DNA of 64,000 nt from Amycolatopsis roodepoortensis. Its GTDB lineage: Bacteria; Actinomycetota; Actinomycetes; Mycobacteriales; Pseudonocardiaceae. Within the stretch, counting starts at the first letter, position 1; every line of letters starts with the position of its first letter. This document shows positions 8,211 through 15,948 of the stretch, piece by piece. The stretch is from contig NZ_JADBEJ010000005.1 of the NCBI RefSeq assembly GCF_014873915.1, positions 744,001 through 808,000 on the forward strand, given 5' to 3'. Made by a program: the position numbers and the translations under genes. The notes below the pieces were generated by a model. It saw only the letters and a program-made list of their open reading frames with translations. It ran no database searches and had not been told where the DNA came from.

Positions 8211-8753
8211 TCAGTAGACGCATTGGATGATCGCGTCGTCCAAGCGGATGTACTTCGCCGGTCCGCCGTTGTTGCCGTAGATCGGCTGGAGATAGACCGT
8301 ACCCACGCCGTTCAGATTGAGATTGGGCAGTGTGATGAGCTGATAGCCCGCCCGGTCGTCGATCCACTTCACCGTGTGGGAGATTTTCCGCCAGCCGTTG
8401 GGATCCCAGATCTCGAGGCCGATGTTCGCCCCGCCGCCTACCGGGTCGGCGTGGATCGCGGCGGCGCAATTCGATCGATTCGACGGGAAACTTCCGAGCG
8501 ACTTCGGGGTCCTCATCGCCGACCATCCGTTGTCGGCGAAGAGCCAGCCGTTGTTGTTGCCGGTCCGGGCCACTCCCATGCCGATGTCGAACCAGGAATG
8601 ACCGTCACCGCCTTGGATTCCCCGCTCCCATACGCCATGGGGGTTCGATTCGTAACCGTCGGACCATTGCACGATCCCGGCCTGCGCGGTTCCCGCGAAA
8701 CCCAGGAGCGCGATCGAAAACACCGACAGGACGGCGAATAATTTCTTGAACAC
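8211..8753 (-). CDS. Small secreted protein of unknown function
   Basis: 180 residues from GTG 8753, preceded by AGGGGG at normal distance. A classic signal peptide (FKKLFAVLSVF...GTAQA) predicts cleavage near residue 25. The mature part is Trp-, Gly- and Asn-rich (WSDGYESNPHGVW, RTGNNNGWLF, EIWDPNGWRK) and looks like a single beta-sandwich, with two cysteines. No catalytic motif is visible. I do not recognise the family; it could be a carbohydrate-binding or inhibitor-type exoprotein. Confidence 0.78.
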   Translation of the reverse strand: MFKKLFAVLSVFSIALLGFAGTAQAGIVQWSDGYESNPHGVWERGIQGGDGHSWFDIGMGVARTGNNNGWLFADNGWSAMRTPKSLGSFPSNRSNCAAAIHADPVGGGANIGLEIWDPNGWRKISHTVKWIDDRAGYQLITLPNLNLNGVGTVYLQPIYGNNGGPAKYIRLDDAIIQCVY

Positions 8754-8856
8754 GAGAGTTCCCCCTCTTCGTGTGAACTGAACCCTGTCAGAGGACCAGA
8801 GTCCGGAGCGCGGGCACAAGGTACCTTCGCGCGCACGATCGCCCGCCTCGAAGTAC

Positions 8857-9333
8857 CTAAGCGAGGTCGGCGGGCCGTGTCCGCAGTTTGGCGGCGATCC
8901 GGGCCAGCGCCTGCTGGTCCTCCACGGTCAGTGGGTCGAGGACGAGCTCCCGTACCGAACGGACGTGCGTGGGCGCGGCCGCCACGACCACGTGGTAGCC
9001 GTCGTCGGTGAGCATGGCGAGCGTGTACCGGCCGTCGGCGGGATCCGGCATCCGCTCCACCCAGCCTCGCTGCTCGAAGCGTTTGACCACATTGGACAGA
9101 CGCGAGAGCGAGCCGTTGGCGAGGTAGGCCAGCTCGCTCATCCGCAGCCGCCGGTCCGGGGCCTCCGAAATATGACTGAGGGTCAGGTACTCGAACAGCG
9201 TCAGCCCGGCGTCGTGCTGCAGCGGCGACTCGAGCCGCCCCGGCAGCAAAAGGACGAGGGAGACCAGCCCGGTCCAGGCCTCCTTTTCGGCAGGGTTCAG
9301 CCAGAGCGCTTCGTCGGGGTCCGGGGCGGCCAT
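8857..9333 (-). CDS. MarR-family regulator of the divergent RidA gene
   Basis: 158 residues: a winged-helix core with LTLFEYLTLSHISEAPDRR, recognition region NGSLSRLSNVVKRFEQRGW and wing PADGRYTLAMLTDDG, typical of MarR proteins. It is divergent from a RidA-family gene, with two matching dyads in the 92-bp gap, so direct repression of both genes is likely. The ligand is unknown; MarR/RidA pairs of this type often respond to small reactive metabolites. Confidence 0.88.
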   Translation of the reverse strand: MAAPDPDEALWLNPAEKEAWTGLVSLVLLLPGRLESPLQHDAGLTLFEYLTLSHISEAPDRRLRMSELAYLANGSLSRLSNVVKRFEQRGWVERMPDPADGRYTLAMLTDDGYHVVVAAAPTHVRSVRELVLDPLTVEDQQALARIAAKLRTRPADLA

Positions 9334-9359
9334 GGCGGAACCTTACCCAGAAGCCGGTT

Positions 9360-9411
9360 ACTTCACACGTGAAGTCAAATCGTGCTACCTTGACTTCAAG
9401 CATGAAGTCAA
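9360..9411. promoter_or_regulatory. Two MarR operators, 33 bp centre to centre
   Basis: Dyad 1: ACTTCA-N4-TGAAGT (9360-9375). Dyad 2: TTGACTTCA-N4-TGAAGTCAA (9390-9411), perfect over 9+9 bp. Both share ACTTCA-N4-TGAAGT and their centres are about three helical turns apart, so two dimers would bind the same face between the divergent starts. Confidence 0.8.
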
Positions 9412-9425
9412 CGAGAGGATCCACC

Positions 9426-9851
9426 ATGACCCAGCCGGAGTTCTTCGCCACGCCCGGATACGGCGACCGGCAACTGAAGGTGATGCGCTACAGCCAGGCG
9501 GTGCGCGTCGGTGATCGTGTCGAAATCTCGGGACAGGGCGGCTGGGACGACGACTTGAACTTCCCCGAATCGCTGGAGGAGGAGATCGTCAAGGCCTTCG
9601 AGAACGTCGAGCGGACCCTCGCCACGGCGGGCGCCACCTGGCGCGACGTCATCTCCGTGAACTCCTACCACGTCCCGGAGACCCCCGGTTTCCTCGGCGA
9701 GACCCACAACCGCGTGATGGTCGAGCAGTTCCGCGAGCACATGGGCGACCGCGCGCCGATCTGGACGGAGATCGGCGTCCCGGCCCTCGGCGCGCCGGGG
9801 ATGCGGGTCGAGATCAGGGTCACCGCGATCGCCGGGAGTTCCCGCGTGTGA
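9426..9851 (+). CDS. RidA/YjgF-family protein
   Basis: 141 residues from ATG 9426 (GAGAGGATCCACC upstream). The RidA fold is shown by YSQAVRVGDRVEISGQGGWD at the start and the C-terminal GAPGMRVEIRVTAIA; a basic residue in VEIRVTA occupies the position of the RidA carboxylate-binding Arg. RidA proteins hydrolyse reactive enamine/imine intermediates; divergent relatives have other uses. It is single, with its MarR regulator divergent. The longer in-frame start at 9369 lies in the operator and is rejected. Confidence 0.87.
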   Translation: MTQPEFFATPGYGDRQLKVMRYSQAVRVGDRVEISGQGGWDDDLNFPESLEEEIVKAFENVERTLATAGATWRDVISVNSYHVPETPGFLGETHNRVMVEQFREHMGDRAPIWTEIGVPALGAPGMRVEIRVTAIAGSSRV

Positions 9852-9926
9852 ACCCCGCGCTCCCTGGGTACTCCCTTACCGCGCCCATGCTCTTGGCCAA
9901 GCTGGGAAACCCGCTAAGGAGAACGC

Positions 9927-10322
9927 GTGGGTATCACGAGAACACGACAGGCTTACGAATTCCCCGCCGGCATCGCCCCGCCTTTGGGGGAGATCCGTGC
10001 CTGGCTGCGAGAGCGGCTGACCGAGGTCGGTCGCACCACCATCGCGGACACCGAGCTGCTGACCACGGAACTGGTCACCAACGCGCACGAACACGCGGAC
10101 GGCGTCGCCGAGCTCAGGGTCTCCGTACCCTCGGGCCGGGACGTCGTCCGCGTCGAAGTCGACGACCATCGGCCGCGCCTGCGGCCGTACCGCGTGACCA
10201 AAGCGGATCCGACGAGCCCCCGCGGGCGAGGGATGGCACTGGTCGAGGCGATCAGCGCCCGGTGGGGCGTGATCGCCCGCGCGGGACGCAAAACGGTGTG
10301 GGCGGAGATCCCGGTGCTCTGA
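9927..10322 (+). CDS. HATPase-type anti-sigma/serine kinase-like protein
   Basis: 131 residues from GTG 9927 with AAGGAG 6 nt upstream. It contains the GHKL ATP-binding boxes: N box ELVTNAHEHA, G1-like VEVDDHRP and G2 RGRGMALVEAIS, the minimal HATPase_c_2 domain of RsbW/SpoIIAB relatives. Stand-alone copies are abundant in actinomycetes and usually bind a sigma factor or anti-anti-sigma partner; no such partner is adjacent. G1 is DDHRP, not the usual DxGxG, so activity may be altered. Confidence 0.83.
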   Translation: MGITRTRQAYEFPAGIAPPLGEIRAWLRERLTEVGRTTIADTELLTTELVTNAHEHADGVAELRVSVPSGRDVVRVEVDDHRPRLRPYRVTKADPTSPRGRGMALVEAISARWGVIARAGRKTVWAEIPVL

Positions 10323-10334
10323 CACGATCATCCG

Positions 10335-11303
10335 GTGACAGCCTCACGCGGCACCGTGGTCGCGCCGGCCCCACGGCCGGGTGATCACGTCCGCCTCGTC
10401 TCCCCCGCCAGCTTCCCCAGTCGCGAGCTGGTCGCCGAGGCCGCGGCGGTCCTCGAAAGCTGGGGACTGGTCGTCGAAATCGGCACACACGCGCTCGATC
10501 GCTGGGGCTACATGGCGGGCCGGGACGAAGACCGGCTGGCCGATCTCGACGACGCGTTCCGCGACCCGGCCGTCCGCGCCGTGATCGCCACCCGCGGCGG
10601 CGCGGGCGCGTACCGCATCGCCGACGACCTCGATTTCGCCGCGGTCCGGGCCGATCCCAAACCGCTGGTCGGCTTCAGCGACATCACCGCCCTCCATCTC
10701 GCGCTCTGGCGGCACTGCGGGCTGGCGGGGATCCACGGTTTCCTGGCAGGTCCCCGTTCCGCGGCCGCCACCCGTCGGCTGCTGATGGACGGCGAGCCCG
10801 CCGTCCTCCACCGCGACCCGCGGGCCATGACCGTCGAGGCCGAAGTGCCCGGCGCCGCCACCGGCGACCTCGTCGGCGGCAACCTCGGCACCGTCGCCCA
10901 CGCGGTCGGCGCCGGCCTGCCGTCGCTGGCGGGCACCATCCTTTTCCTCGAAGCCGAACGGACGATCGGCCTGGGGCAGATCGACCGCCAGCTGACCCAG
11001 CTGATCCGATCCGGCGCGCTCGACGGCGTACGAGGGATCGCGCTCGGCCGGTTCCCCGGTTTCGAGGACTACACCGATCGCGGCTGGACCCTCGTCGACG
11101 TCTTCAAGGACCGTCTGGGCTCACTGGGCGTTCCGGTACTCGGCGGCATCGACGTCGGGCACGGCGCGGACCCGCTTTCCCTTCCGCTCGGACCGCTCGC
11201 CGTACTGGACACGGCCGCGGGCACGCTCAGCGTCGAACCGGCGGTCAGCTCAGAAGACGCGGATCCACGGTTCCCCCGAGCCAAGTGCGAAGGACTTCGT
11301 TGA
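10335..11303 (+). CDS. S66 LD-carboxypeptidase (LdcA/MccF family)
   Basis: 322 residues, cytosolic, GTG start 12 nt after the previous stop. The S66 Ser-Glu-His triad is readable: Ser in GFSDITALH, Glu in LFLEAE, His in DVGHGADP. GxRGGAGAYR matches the conserved substrate loop. These enzymes trim the terminal D-Ala from murein tetrapeptides in recycling or cleave MccC-like peptides. The last 59 bp overlap the 3' end of the convergent hydrolase gene. Confidence 0.88.
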   Translation: MTASRGTVVAPAPRPGDHVRLVSPASFPSRELVAEAAAVLESWGLVVEIGTHALDRWGYMAGRDEDRLADLDDAFRDPAVRAVIATRGGAGAYRIADDLDFAAVRADPKPLVGFSDITALHLALWRHCGLAGIHGFLAGPRSAAATRRLLMDGEPAVLHRDPRAMTVEAEVPGAATGDLVGGNLGTVAHAVGAGLPSLAGTILFLEAERTIGLGQIDRQLTQLIRSGALDGVRGIALGRFPGFEDYTDRGWTLVDVFKDRLGSLGVPVLGGIDVGHGADPLSLPLGPLAVLDTAAGTLSVEPAVSSEDADPRFPRAKCEGLR

Positions 11304-12015
11304 ACAGCTCCGGATCCTCCACGTTCCAGATGTGGTGCATCCCCGGCGCGAGCCGCGACCGCGTCTGGGGCGCGGCCCGCGCGATTTCCGAGAGCGAGCG
11401 TCGCACCGCCGAGGAATCCTTCTCCCCCGCTATCGCGAGAAGCGGCCCGGTATAACGACGCAGGTCGGCGGGCACCCCGCCCGCACACACGTCGGCCGCC
11501 ATCGCGGACGCGGTTTCGCGGCGCACCGAGAGACCGTGCTCGACATACCGGGCACGGCTGTCCTCTGGGAGCCCGAAGACAGCCGCCTGTGCGCGCCAGT
11601 ACCAGCGGGCTCGCGAGAGCGCCGCTTGCAGCGCGCAGTACAAGCGCATCCCGGCACCGGCGGGCGTGAGCGGCGCGCTGGTCAGGAACGCCGAGTTCAC
11701 CCGGTCCGGGTGCCGCGCCAGCACGCGCAGCGCCGTGAGCGCTCCGAGGGAAAGCCCGACGAGGTCGAACGGGCCGTCGACGCCGTGCCCGGTCACTCTC
11801 GCGACGACGTCGTCCGCCACCGCGTCCAGCCCCGGCCAGTCCTCGCCGACCCGTTCGCCGAAACCCGGCAGATCCGGCGTGAGCACCGTCCGGTCCTCGA
11901 ACGCGGACAGTTGCGGCTCCCACATCCAGTTCGCGACGTTGCCGCCGTGCAACAGCACCACCGGCCGCTCCGTCGTGGCCGTCCCGGCGGAATGCACTTC
12001 GGGGAACGTGTTCAC
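11245..12015 (-). CDS. Alpha/beta hydrolase, PadR-linked
   Basis: 256 residues from GTG 12015 (AGGAG upstream), in a GTGA overlap with the PadR stop. HGGNVANW is the oxyanion segment, GLSLG the nucleophile elbow, and PGMHHIWN carries the catalytic His; AGEKDSS supplies the Asp region. A soluble esterase/lipase-type enzyme, co-transcribed with and presumably controlled by the PadR regulator. The frame is open up to 12288, but that sequence is PadR shadow. Confidence 0.85.
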   Translation of the reverse strand: MNTFPEVHSAGTATTERPVVLLHGGNVANWMWEPQLSAFEDRTVLTPDLPGFGERVGEDWPGLDAVADDVVARVTGHGVDGPFDLVGLSLGALTALRVLARHPDRVNSAFLTSAPLTPAGAGMRLYCALQAALSRARWYWRAQAAVFGLPEDSRARYVEHGLSVRRETASAMAADVCAGGVPADLRRYTGPLLAIAGEKDSSAVRRSLSEIARAAPQTRSRLAPGMHHIWNVEDPELFNEVLRTWLGGTVDPRLLS

Positions 12016-12530
12016 GCGAGCTCCTTCTCGAGCGCGTCGAGCCAGTCCAGTTCGACGCGCAGGTTCGCGATTCCATAGTCCAGTGTGGACAGTCGCAGCC
12101 TGGCCGCCCGGTCGGGCGCGTCGGCCTCGGCCCGCGTCCGTTCGAATCGCTCCAGCCGCGCCCGGGTCGCCTCGCGGCGGGCCGCCAGGAGGGAGCGGAA
12201 GGCGTCGTCGTCGAGATCCGCACCGAAGAACACCCGCGCGAGAAACGGATCGCGTTCGACGTGCCGCTCGGGCTCGCTCGCCAGCCACTCGGCGAGCGCC
12301 GCCCGCCCCGCGGCGGTGATGCGGTGTTCCTGCCGGTCCGGCGCCCCTGAGCCGGCCACCTTCTCGACCTCGGCGAACCCGTCCGCGACGAGCCGGGCGA
12401 GGGTGCGATAGATCTGCGCCTTGTCGGCCGCCCAGAAGTGCCCGACGGTCGACTCGAAATGGCGTTTGAGGTCGTAGCCGGTCATGGGCGTGAGGGCGAG
12501 CAACCCCAGGATGAGGCGGGAGAGAACCAT
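12012..12530 (-). CDS. PadR-family regulator
   Basis: 172 residues: an N-terminal winged helix (LILGLLALTPMTGYDLKRHFE, about 5-27, and IYRTLARLVADGFAE) and a C-terminal helical AphA-like dimerisation domain. It heads a two-gene unit with an alpha/beta hydrolase. The promoter holds repeated ACTAGT dyads, so it most likely represses its own operon until a phenolic or drug-like ligand binds. Confidence 0.88.
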   Translation of the reverse strand: MVLSRLILGLLALTPMTGYDLKRHFESTVGHFWAADKAQIYRTLARLVADGFAEVEKVAGSGAPDRQEHRITAAGRAALAEWLASEPERHVERDPFLARVFFGADLDDDAFRSLLAARREATRARLERFERTRAEADAPDRAARLRLSTLDYGIANLRVELDWLDALEKELA

Positions 12531-12533
12531 GCC

Positions 12534-12572
12534 ACTAGTAGACTAGTCCCCTATGAGACTTGTCAACTAGTT
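12534..12572. promoter_or_regulatory. PadR autoregulatory operator
   Basis: ACTAGT at 12534-12539 and 12542-12547, and AACTAGTT at 12565-12572, all perfect dyads within 42 bp upstream of the PadR start. AT-rich dyads of this kind are typical PadR sites. Confidence 0.65.
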
Positions 12573-12575
12573 GCA

Positions 12576-13499
12576 CTACTTCGATTCGACCCGCCCGACC
12601 GGATCGGCCCCGGCGGTCAGCGCGTCGACCGCCTCCTGCCAGGCCGAATCGCCCGGATACAGCTCGCTGCGGAGATAAGCCGCCGTGAGCCGCTGGACCG
12701 CGGCCACTCGCTCCGGGTTCTCGTCCGTGGTCTCGGCGACGTCGTAGCCGGAAATCCCGCCGAGACCGTGCTCCGCGCCGAACAGGGTGAGCAGGGTCTT
12801 GCGCCCCGGCGAGAGGAAGTACGGATCGGTATGCCATTCCGGACCGCGGACCGTCAGATGCGCCGAGGAGTCCTTGTCGCCGGCGACCACGAGAGCGGGC
12901 GTCGCCATCGTGGAGAAATCGGTGCTGACGAAGAAGGAGTAGTTCTCCGCCACGAACTCGGTGACCGCGTCACCGCCGCGACCGGGCGCGGCGAGCAGCA
13001 CTCCCGCGGAGACGCGGGGCTCGGCCAGGTTCACCACCGTGCCGTCCCCGGGCTCGGTGTACCGCGCGCCGAGCAGCAGGCTCGCGGTATGCCCGCCCAT
13101 CGAATGCCCGGCCACGGCGACCCTGCCCCGGTCGACCCGGCCGCGCAGACCCGGTACCGCGGCTTCGATCTCGTCGAGCCGGTCGAGGATCGCGATCATG
13201 TCCTCGGCCCGCGACCGCTGGTACAGCGGCGCTTCAGGGTGAGCGGAACCCAGATCCAGAGTCCTGGAACTCAGATGGGTGGGCTGAAGAACGACGAATC
13301 CGTGCGCCGCCCAGTAGTTCACGAGCGGGGCATAGCCGTTCAGCGACGAGAGGTGGTTCGAAGGGCCCTGTCCGTGCGACAGCAGGATGATCGGCAACCC
13401 GCCACCGGACATCGGAGCGGAGACCCGGACCTGCAGATCCACCGCACGATCCGGGGTCGGCAGCGTCACCGGGGCGATCGAGATCACTGGGGTGCTCAT
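12576..13499 (-). CDS. Alpha/beta hydrolase (chlorophyllase/PAF-acetylhydrolase-like)
   Basis: 307 residues from ATG 13499, with CAAGGGAAG upstream. The fold is shown by ILLSHGQGPSNH (oxyanion loop), AGHSMGGHT (nucleophile Ser) and AGDKDSSAHL (acid region); FGAEHGLGG carries the His. It has no signal peptide, so likely a cytosolic esterase. An upstream extension to 13709 crosses the operator and is not coding. It appears to be a single transcription unit controlled at two identical boxes 38 and 61 bp upstream. Confidence 0.85.
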   Translation of the reverse strand: MSTPVISIAPVTLPTPDRAVDLQVRVSAPMSGGGLPIILLSHGQGPSNHLSSLNGYAPLVNYWAAHGFVVLQPTHLSSRTLDLGSAHPEAPLYQRSRAEDMIAILDRLDEIEAAVPGLRGRVDRGRVAVAGHSMGGHTASLLLGARYTEPGDGTVVNLAEPRVSAGVLLAAPGRGGDAVTEFVAENYSFFVSTDFSTMATPALVVAGDKDSSAHLTVRGPEWHTDPYFLSPGRKTLLTLFGAEHGLGGISGYDVAETTDENPERVAAVQRLTAAYLRSELYPGDSAWQEAVDALTAGADPVGRVESK

Positions 13500-13536
13500 G
13501 GTGATTCTTCCCTTGTGAGACGGCTCCACGCTAAGC

Positions 13537-13572
13537 GGAGCACTGTTCCACAAACATACGGAGCACTGTTCC
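13537..13572. promoter_or_regulatory. Tandem identical operator boxes with no regulator next door
   Basis: GGAGCACTGTTCC occurs exactly at 13537-13549 and 13560-13572, 23 bp apart. Each is an imperfect dyad (GGAxCA...TGTTCC) of TetR type. They lie in the promoter of the hydrolase gene; neither neighbour is a TetR gene. Confidence 0.6.
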
Positions 13573-13578
13573 GCTTTG

Positions 13579-14328
13579 TCAAACACCCCTCGCCCGGTCC
13601 GCGAGAGTGCGCGCGAGCGAGCCCACCTCGGCCGAAAGCCCGGTCCAGTCGTCGGCAGCCGTACCGAGGTAGCCCGCTCGCGCACGTTCGAGCAGCGCAC
13701 GTCCGTCACCGTCGAGCGTCGGCGCCACGGCCGCCGCCGCGACGTCCTTCGAGACGATCGCGCCCGTCTCGACCGTCACGACGATGCGCGCGAGGGTGAG
13801 CAGGACATTGCGTTCGTCGCCTTCGATCTCGGAAAGCAGACCGGGGACGACGCCGAGCGCCGCGTCGCGGAGCAAGCCCCGCGGCACCGGATCGAGGAGA
13901 TCGGTGAGCGCGGGGCCGCGCAGGACGCGATGCGCCGCGTGGGCGGTGGCCACGAGGATCACGACGTCGAGATCCTCCGCGGGCCGGGGAAGCCCACCTT
14001 GGACGAAGTCTTCCCGCAGCCATTCCCCGTACTGGAAATCCCGGCGCGACGGCCTGTCCCCGGCCACGATCCCGGTCAACTCGATCGGGCGGCGGCCCGC
14101 CGCGCCGGGGAATCGGGTGGCGTGGCCACGCCATCCCGAAACCCGCGACAGCAAGGACACCAGCGCGGCGCGCTCCGATTCGCCGAGCGAGCGGCGGGTG
14201 ATCAGCAGCAGATCGACGTCGCTGTCCGGCCTGAGCCCGCCCGCCACGGCGGAGCCGTAGAGATACAGCCCGAGGACACCGCCCGGATCCTCGCGGTCGA
14301 GATGGTCCAGCAGAGGCTCGATGCGCAT
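13579..14328 (-). CDS. Nucleotidyltransferase of the aminoglycoside adenylyltransferase (AadA) family
   Basis: 249 residues from ATG 14328. GSAVAGGLRPDSDVDLLLITRR is the polymerase-beta-type active site, with GS and the metal-binding DxD (split as GSAVAGGLRP and DSDVDLL). Length and the DUF4111-like C-terminal helical domain match ANT(3'')/ANT(9) proteins, which adenylylate streptomycin or spectinomycin. Chromosomal actinomycete homologues are common and not always resistance enzymes. It lies downstream of and overlaps no other gene. Confidence 0.8.
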   Translation of the reverse strand: MRIEPLLDHLDREDPGGVLGLYLYGSAVAGGLRPDSDVDLLLITRRSLGESERAALVSLLSRVSGWRGHATRFPGAAGRRPIELTGIVAGDRPSRRDFQYGEWLREDFVQGGLPRPAEDLDVVILVATAHAAHRVLRGPALTDLLDPVPRGLLRDAALGVVPGLLSEIEGDERNVLLTLARIVVTVETGAIVSKDVAAAAVAPTLDGDGRALLERARAGYLGTAADDWTGLSAEVGSLARTLADRARGV

Positions 14329-14345
14329 GCCTCGACGATCACGTA

Positions 14346-15248
14346 CTACGCAAGGGATTTTCGCGCCCACTCCGCGAATCCGGTGAGCGGAAGGCCCAGC
14401 TCACGGGCGAATTCCGGACGCCCCGGCTGGCCGACCACGTTCAGCCACTCGTGCGAGGCACCCATCGGCGGCATCCCGGCGGCGACCGCCTGCTCGACGG
14501 TCATCTCCGGCGCCGTCAGCGGGGTGCCCAGCACACCGGACAGGACTTCGGCGATCTCCGCCATGGTCAGGAAGTCGCTCGCCAGCTCCAGTTCGACCCC
14601 GGTGAACCGCTCCGGTTCGGCGATGGCCGCGGCGGCCGCGGTGCCGATGTCGTCGACGGCCGCCAGTGACAGCGACGTCGACGGCTTGATGACGCTCACC
14701 AGTCCGCCGTCCACCCCGCGCGGGAACAGGAACTTCATGTCGGGCAGGAAGTTCTCCATGAAGAAGCCCGGCTTGAGCAGTGTCCACTGGGGAAAGCCGG
14801 CTTCACGGAGCCGGTCCTGGATCGCGGCCTTGGCGCCCAGCGTGGGCTCCATCGACGTCCAGCGGCCTTCGGCCCATCCGTCCGCCTCGACGTGCTGGCC
14901 GGCGCCGGAAACGGAGGTGTGCACGAACTGCGGCACCCCGGCCGCCCGCGCGCCCTCGATGAGGTTGACGCCCTGGGTCACCTCGCCGTCGAAGTCGAAA
15001 CCTTCGGCACTGATGCCCGGCATCTGTACCGAGAAGACGGCGCGTGCTCCCTTGGCCGCCCGGATCACGGAATCGACGTCGTGGAGGTCGCCGACGACGA
15101 GTTCGGCACCGAGCGCTTCGACGGCTTTCGCCCTGGCCGGGTCGCGCACCAGCGCACGGACGGGAACACCGGCCGCGAGCAGGGCCCTGGCGGTCGCACC
15201 ACCCTGCCTGCCGGTGGCGCCGGTGACCAAAACGGGTGCTGGGGACAT
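14346..15248 (-). CDS. NmrA-like NAD(P)-binding oxidoreductase
   Basis: 300 residues. VLVTGATGRQGGATARALL is the Rossmann GxxGxxG loop, followed by RDPARAKA (an NADP-preferring Arg) and the atypical SDR pattern of NmrA/HSCARG proteins, which lack a clear YxxxK. Such proteins are quinone reductase-like or redox sensors. It is divergent from a TetR regulator with two identical operators in the gap. Confidence 0.87.
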   Translation of the reverse strand: MSPAPVLVTGATGRQGGATARALLAAGVPVRALVRDPARAKAVEALGAELVVGDLHDVDSVIRAAKGARAVFSVQMPGISAEGFDFDGEVTQGVNLIEGARAAGVPQFVHTSVSGAGQHVEADGWAEGRWTSMEPTLGAKAAIQDRLREAGFPQWTLLKPGFFMENFLPDMKFLFPRGVDGGLVSVIKPSTSLSLAAVDDIGTAAAAAIAEPERFTGVELELASDFLTMAEIAEVLSGVLGTPLTAPEMTVEQAVAAGMPPMGASHEWLNVVGQPGRPEFARELGLPLTGFAEWARKSLA

Positions 15249-15271
15249 GGGGACTCCTTCGGTCGACTAAA

Positions 15272-15320
15272 TGGCGGGGCCCGCCACTTATCGTCCGCTA
15301 CAATATGGCGGGGCCCGCCA
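15272..15320. promoter_or_regulatory. Two identical TetR operators between nmrA-like and tetR
   Basis: TGGCGGGGCCCGCCA, a perfect 7-1-7 dyad, occurs at 15272-15286 and 15306-15320, each followed by CTTA. Centres are 34 bp apart. They flank the divergent promoters and are unusually GC-rich for TetR sites. Confidence 0.85.
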
Positions 15321-15345
15321 CTTACGCAAACTCCGAGGTGAAGAC

Positions 15346-15900
15346 ATGTCCGACGGCCTGCGTGCCGACGCACGGCGCAACTACGCGCGCATCCTCGCGG
15401 TCGCCGAGGAGGAGGTCGCGGCCCACGGCTCCGGCGCCTCCCTGGAGCAGATCGCGCGGACCGCCAACGTCGGCTCGGCGACCGTCCGGCGCCACTTCCC
15501 CACCCGCCGTGCCCTGCTGGAAGCGGTCTCCGCGAGCCGGATCGCGGCGCTGTGTACCCGCGCCGCCGAACTGACCGGCGAGGACGACAGCCGGAAGGCG
15601 CTCCTGACGTGGCTCGACGAGGTGGTCGCCTACTGCGTCTCCGCCCGCGGCCTGGCCGCCGCGCTCTCCTACGACGGCCCCACGCACGAGAACTCGTGCT
15701 CCGCCGCCATCGAGGAAGCCGGGGATCCGCTCCTGCGGCGAGCCGCGCGGGACGGTGTGGTGGCGCCGGAGGTCACCGTCGCCGATCTCATCACGCTGAT
15801 CGTCGGCATCGTCCTGGCCACCGAGCAGCACCCGGATCCCGCCGCACAGGCCGGCCGCCTGTTCCGGCTGGCCGTGGCGGGAGTGACCGGCCGGACGTGA
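15346..15900 (+). CDS. TetR-family regulator
   Basis: 184 residues from ATG 15346 (GAGGTGAAG upstream). The HTH ASLEQIARTANVGSATVRRHF lies at about 32-52 (quoted here as ASLEQIARTA and NVGSATVRRHF). The C-terminal domain is helical and its ligand unknown. It is divergent from the NmrA-like reductase; the twin dyads in between imply it represses both. The earlier in-frame ATG at 15271 is inside an operator. Confidence 0.9.
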   Translation: MSDGLRADARRNYARILAVAEEEVAAHGSGASLEQIARTANVGSATVRRHFPTRRALLEAVSASRIAALCTRAAELTGEDDSRKALLTWLDEVVAYCVSARGLAAALSYDGPTHENSCSAAIEEAGDPLLRRAARDGVVAPEVTVADLITLIVGIVLATEQHPDPAAQAGRLFRLAVAGVTGRT

Positions 15901-15902
15901 AA

Positions 15903-15932
15903 GGGGCCGGAACGGTCACCCGCTCCGGCCCC
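15903..15932. terminator. Terminator shared by tetR and the GH87 gene
   Basis: GGGGCCGGA (15903-15911) pairs perfectly with TCCGGCCCC (15924-15932) between convergent stops at 15900 and 15949. Confidence 0.8.
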
Positions 15933-15948
15933 CGCAACACCTTCCGGA

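Noticed and set aside
8820..8856. Hairpin AGGTACcTTCG ... CGAAGTACCT as a terminator of the MarR gene
   Set aside because: Stem has a bulge and a long loop; not strong enough to list.
13579..14328. Calling the adenylyltransferase a streptomycin resistance gene
   Set aside because: Motifs fit the family, but chromosomal relatives vary in substrate and no resistance context is seen.
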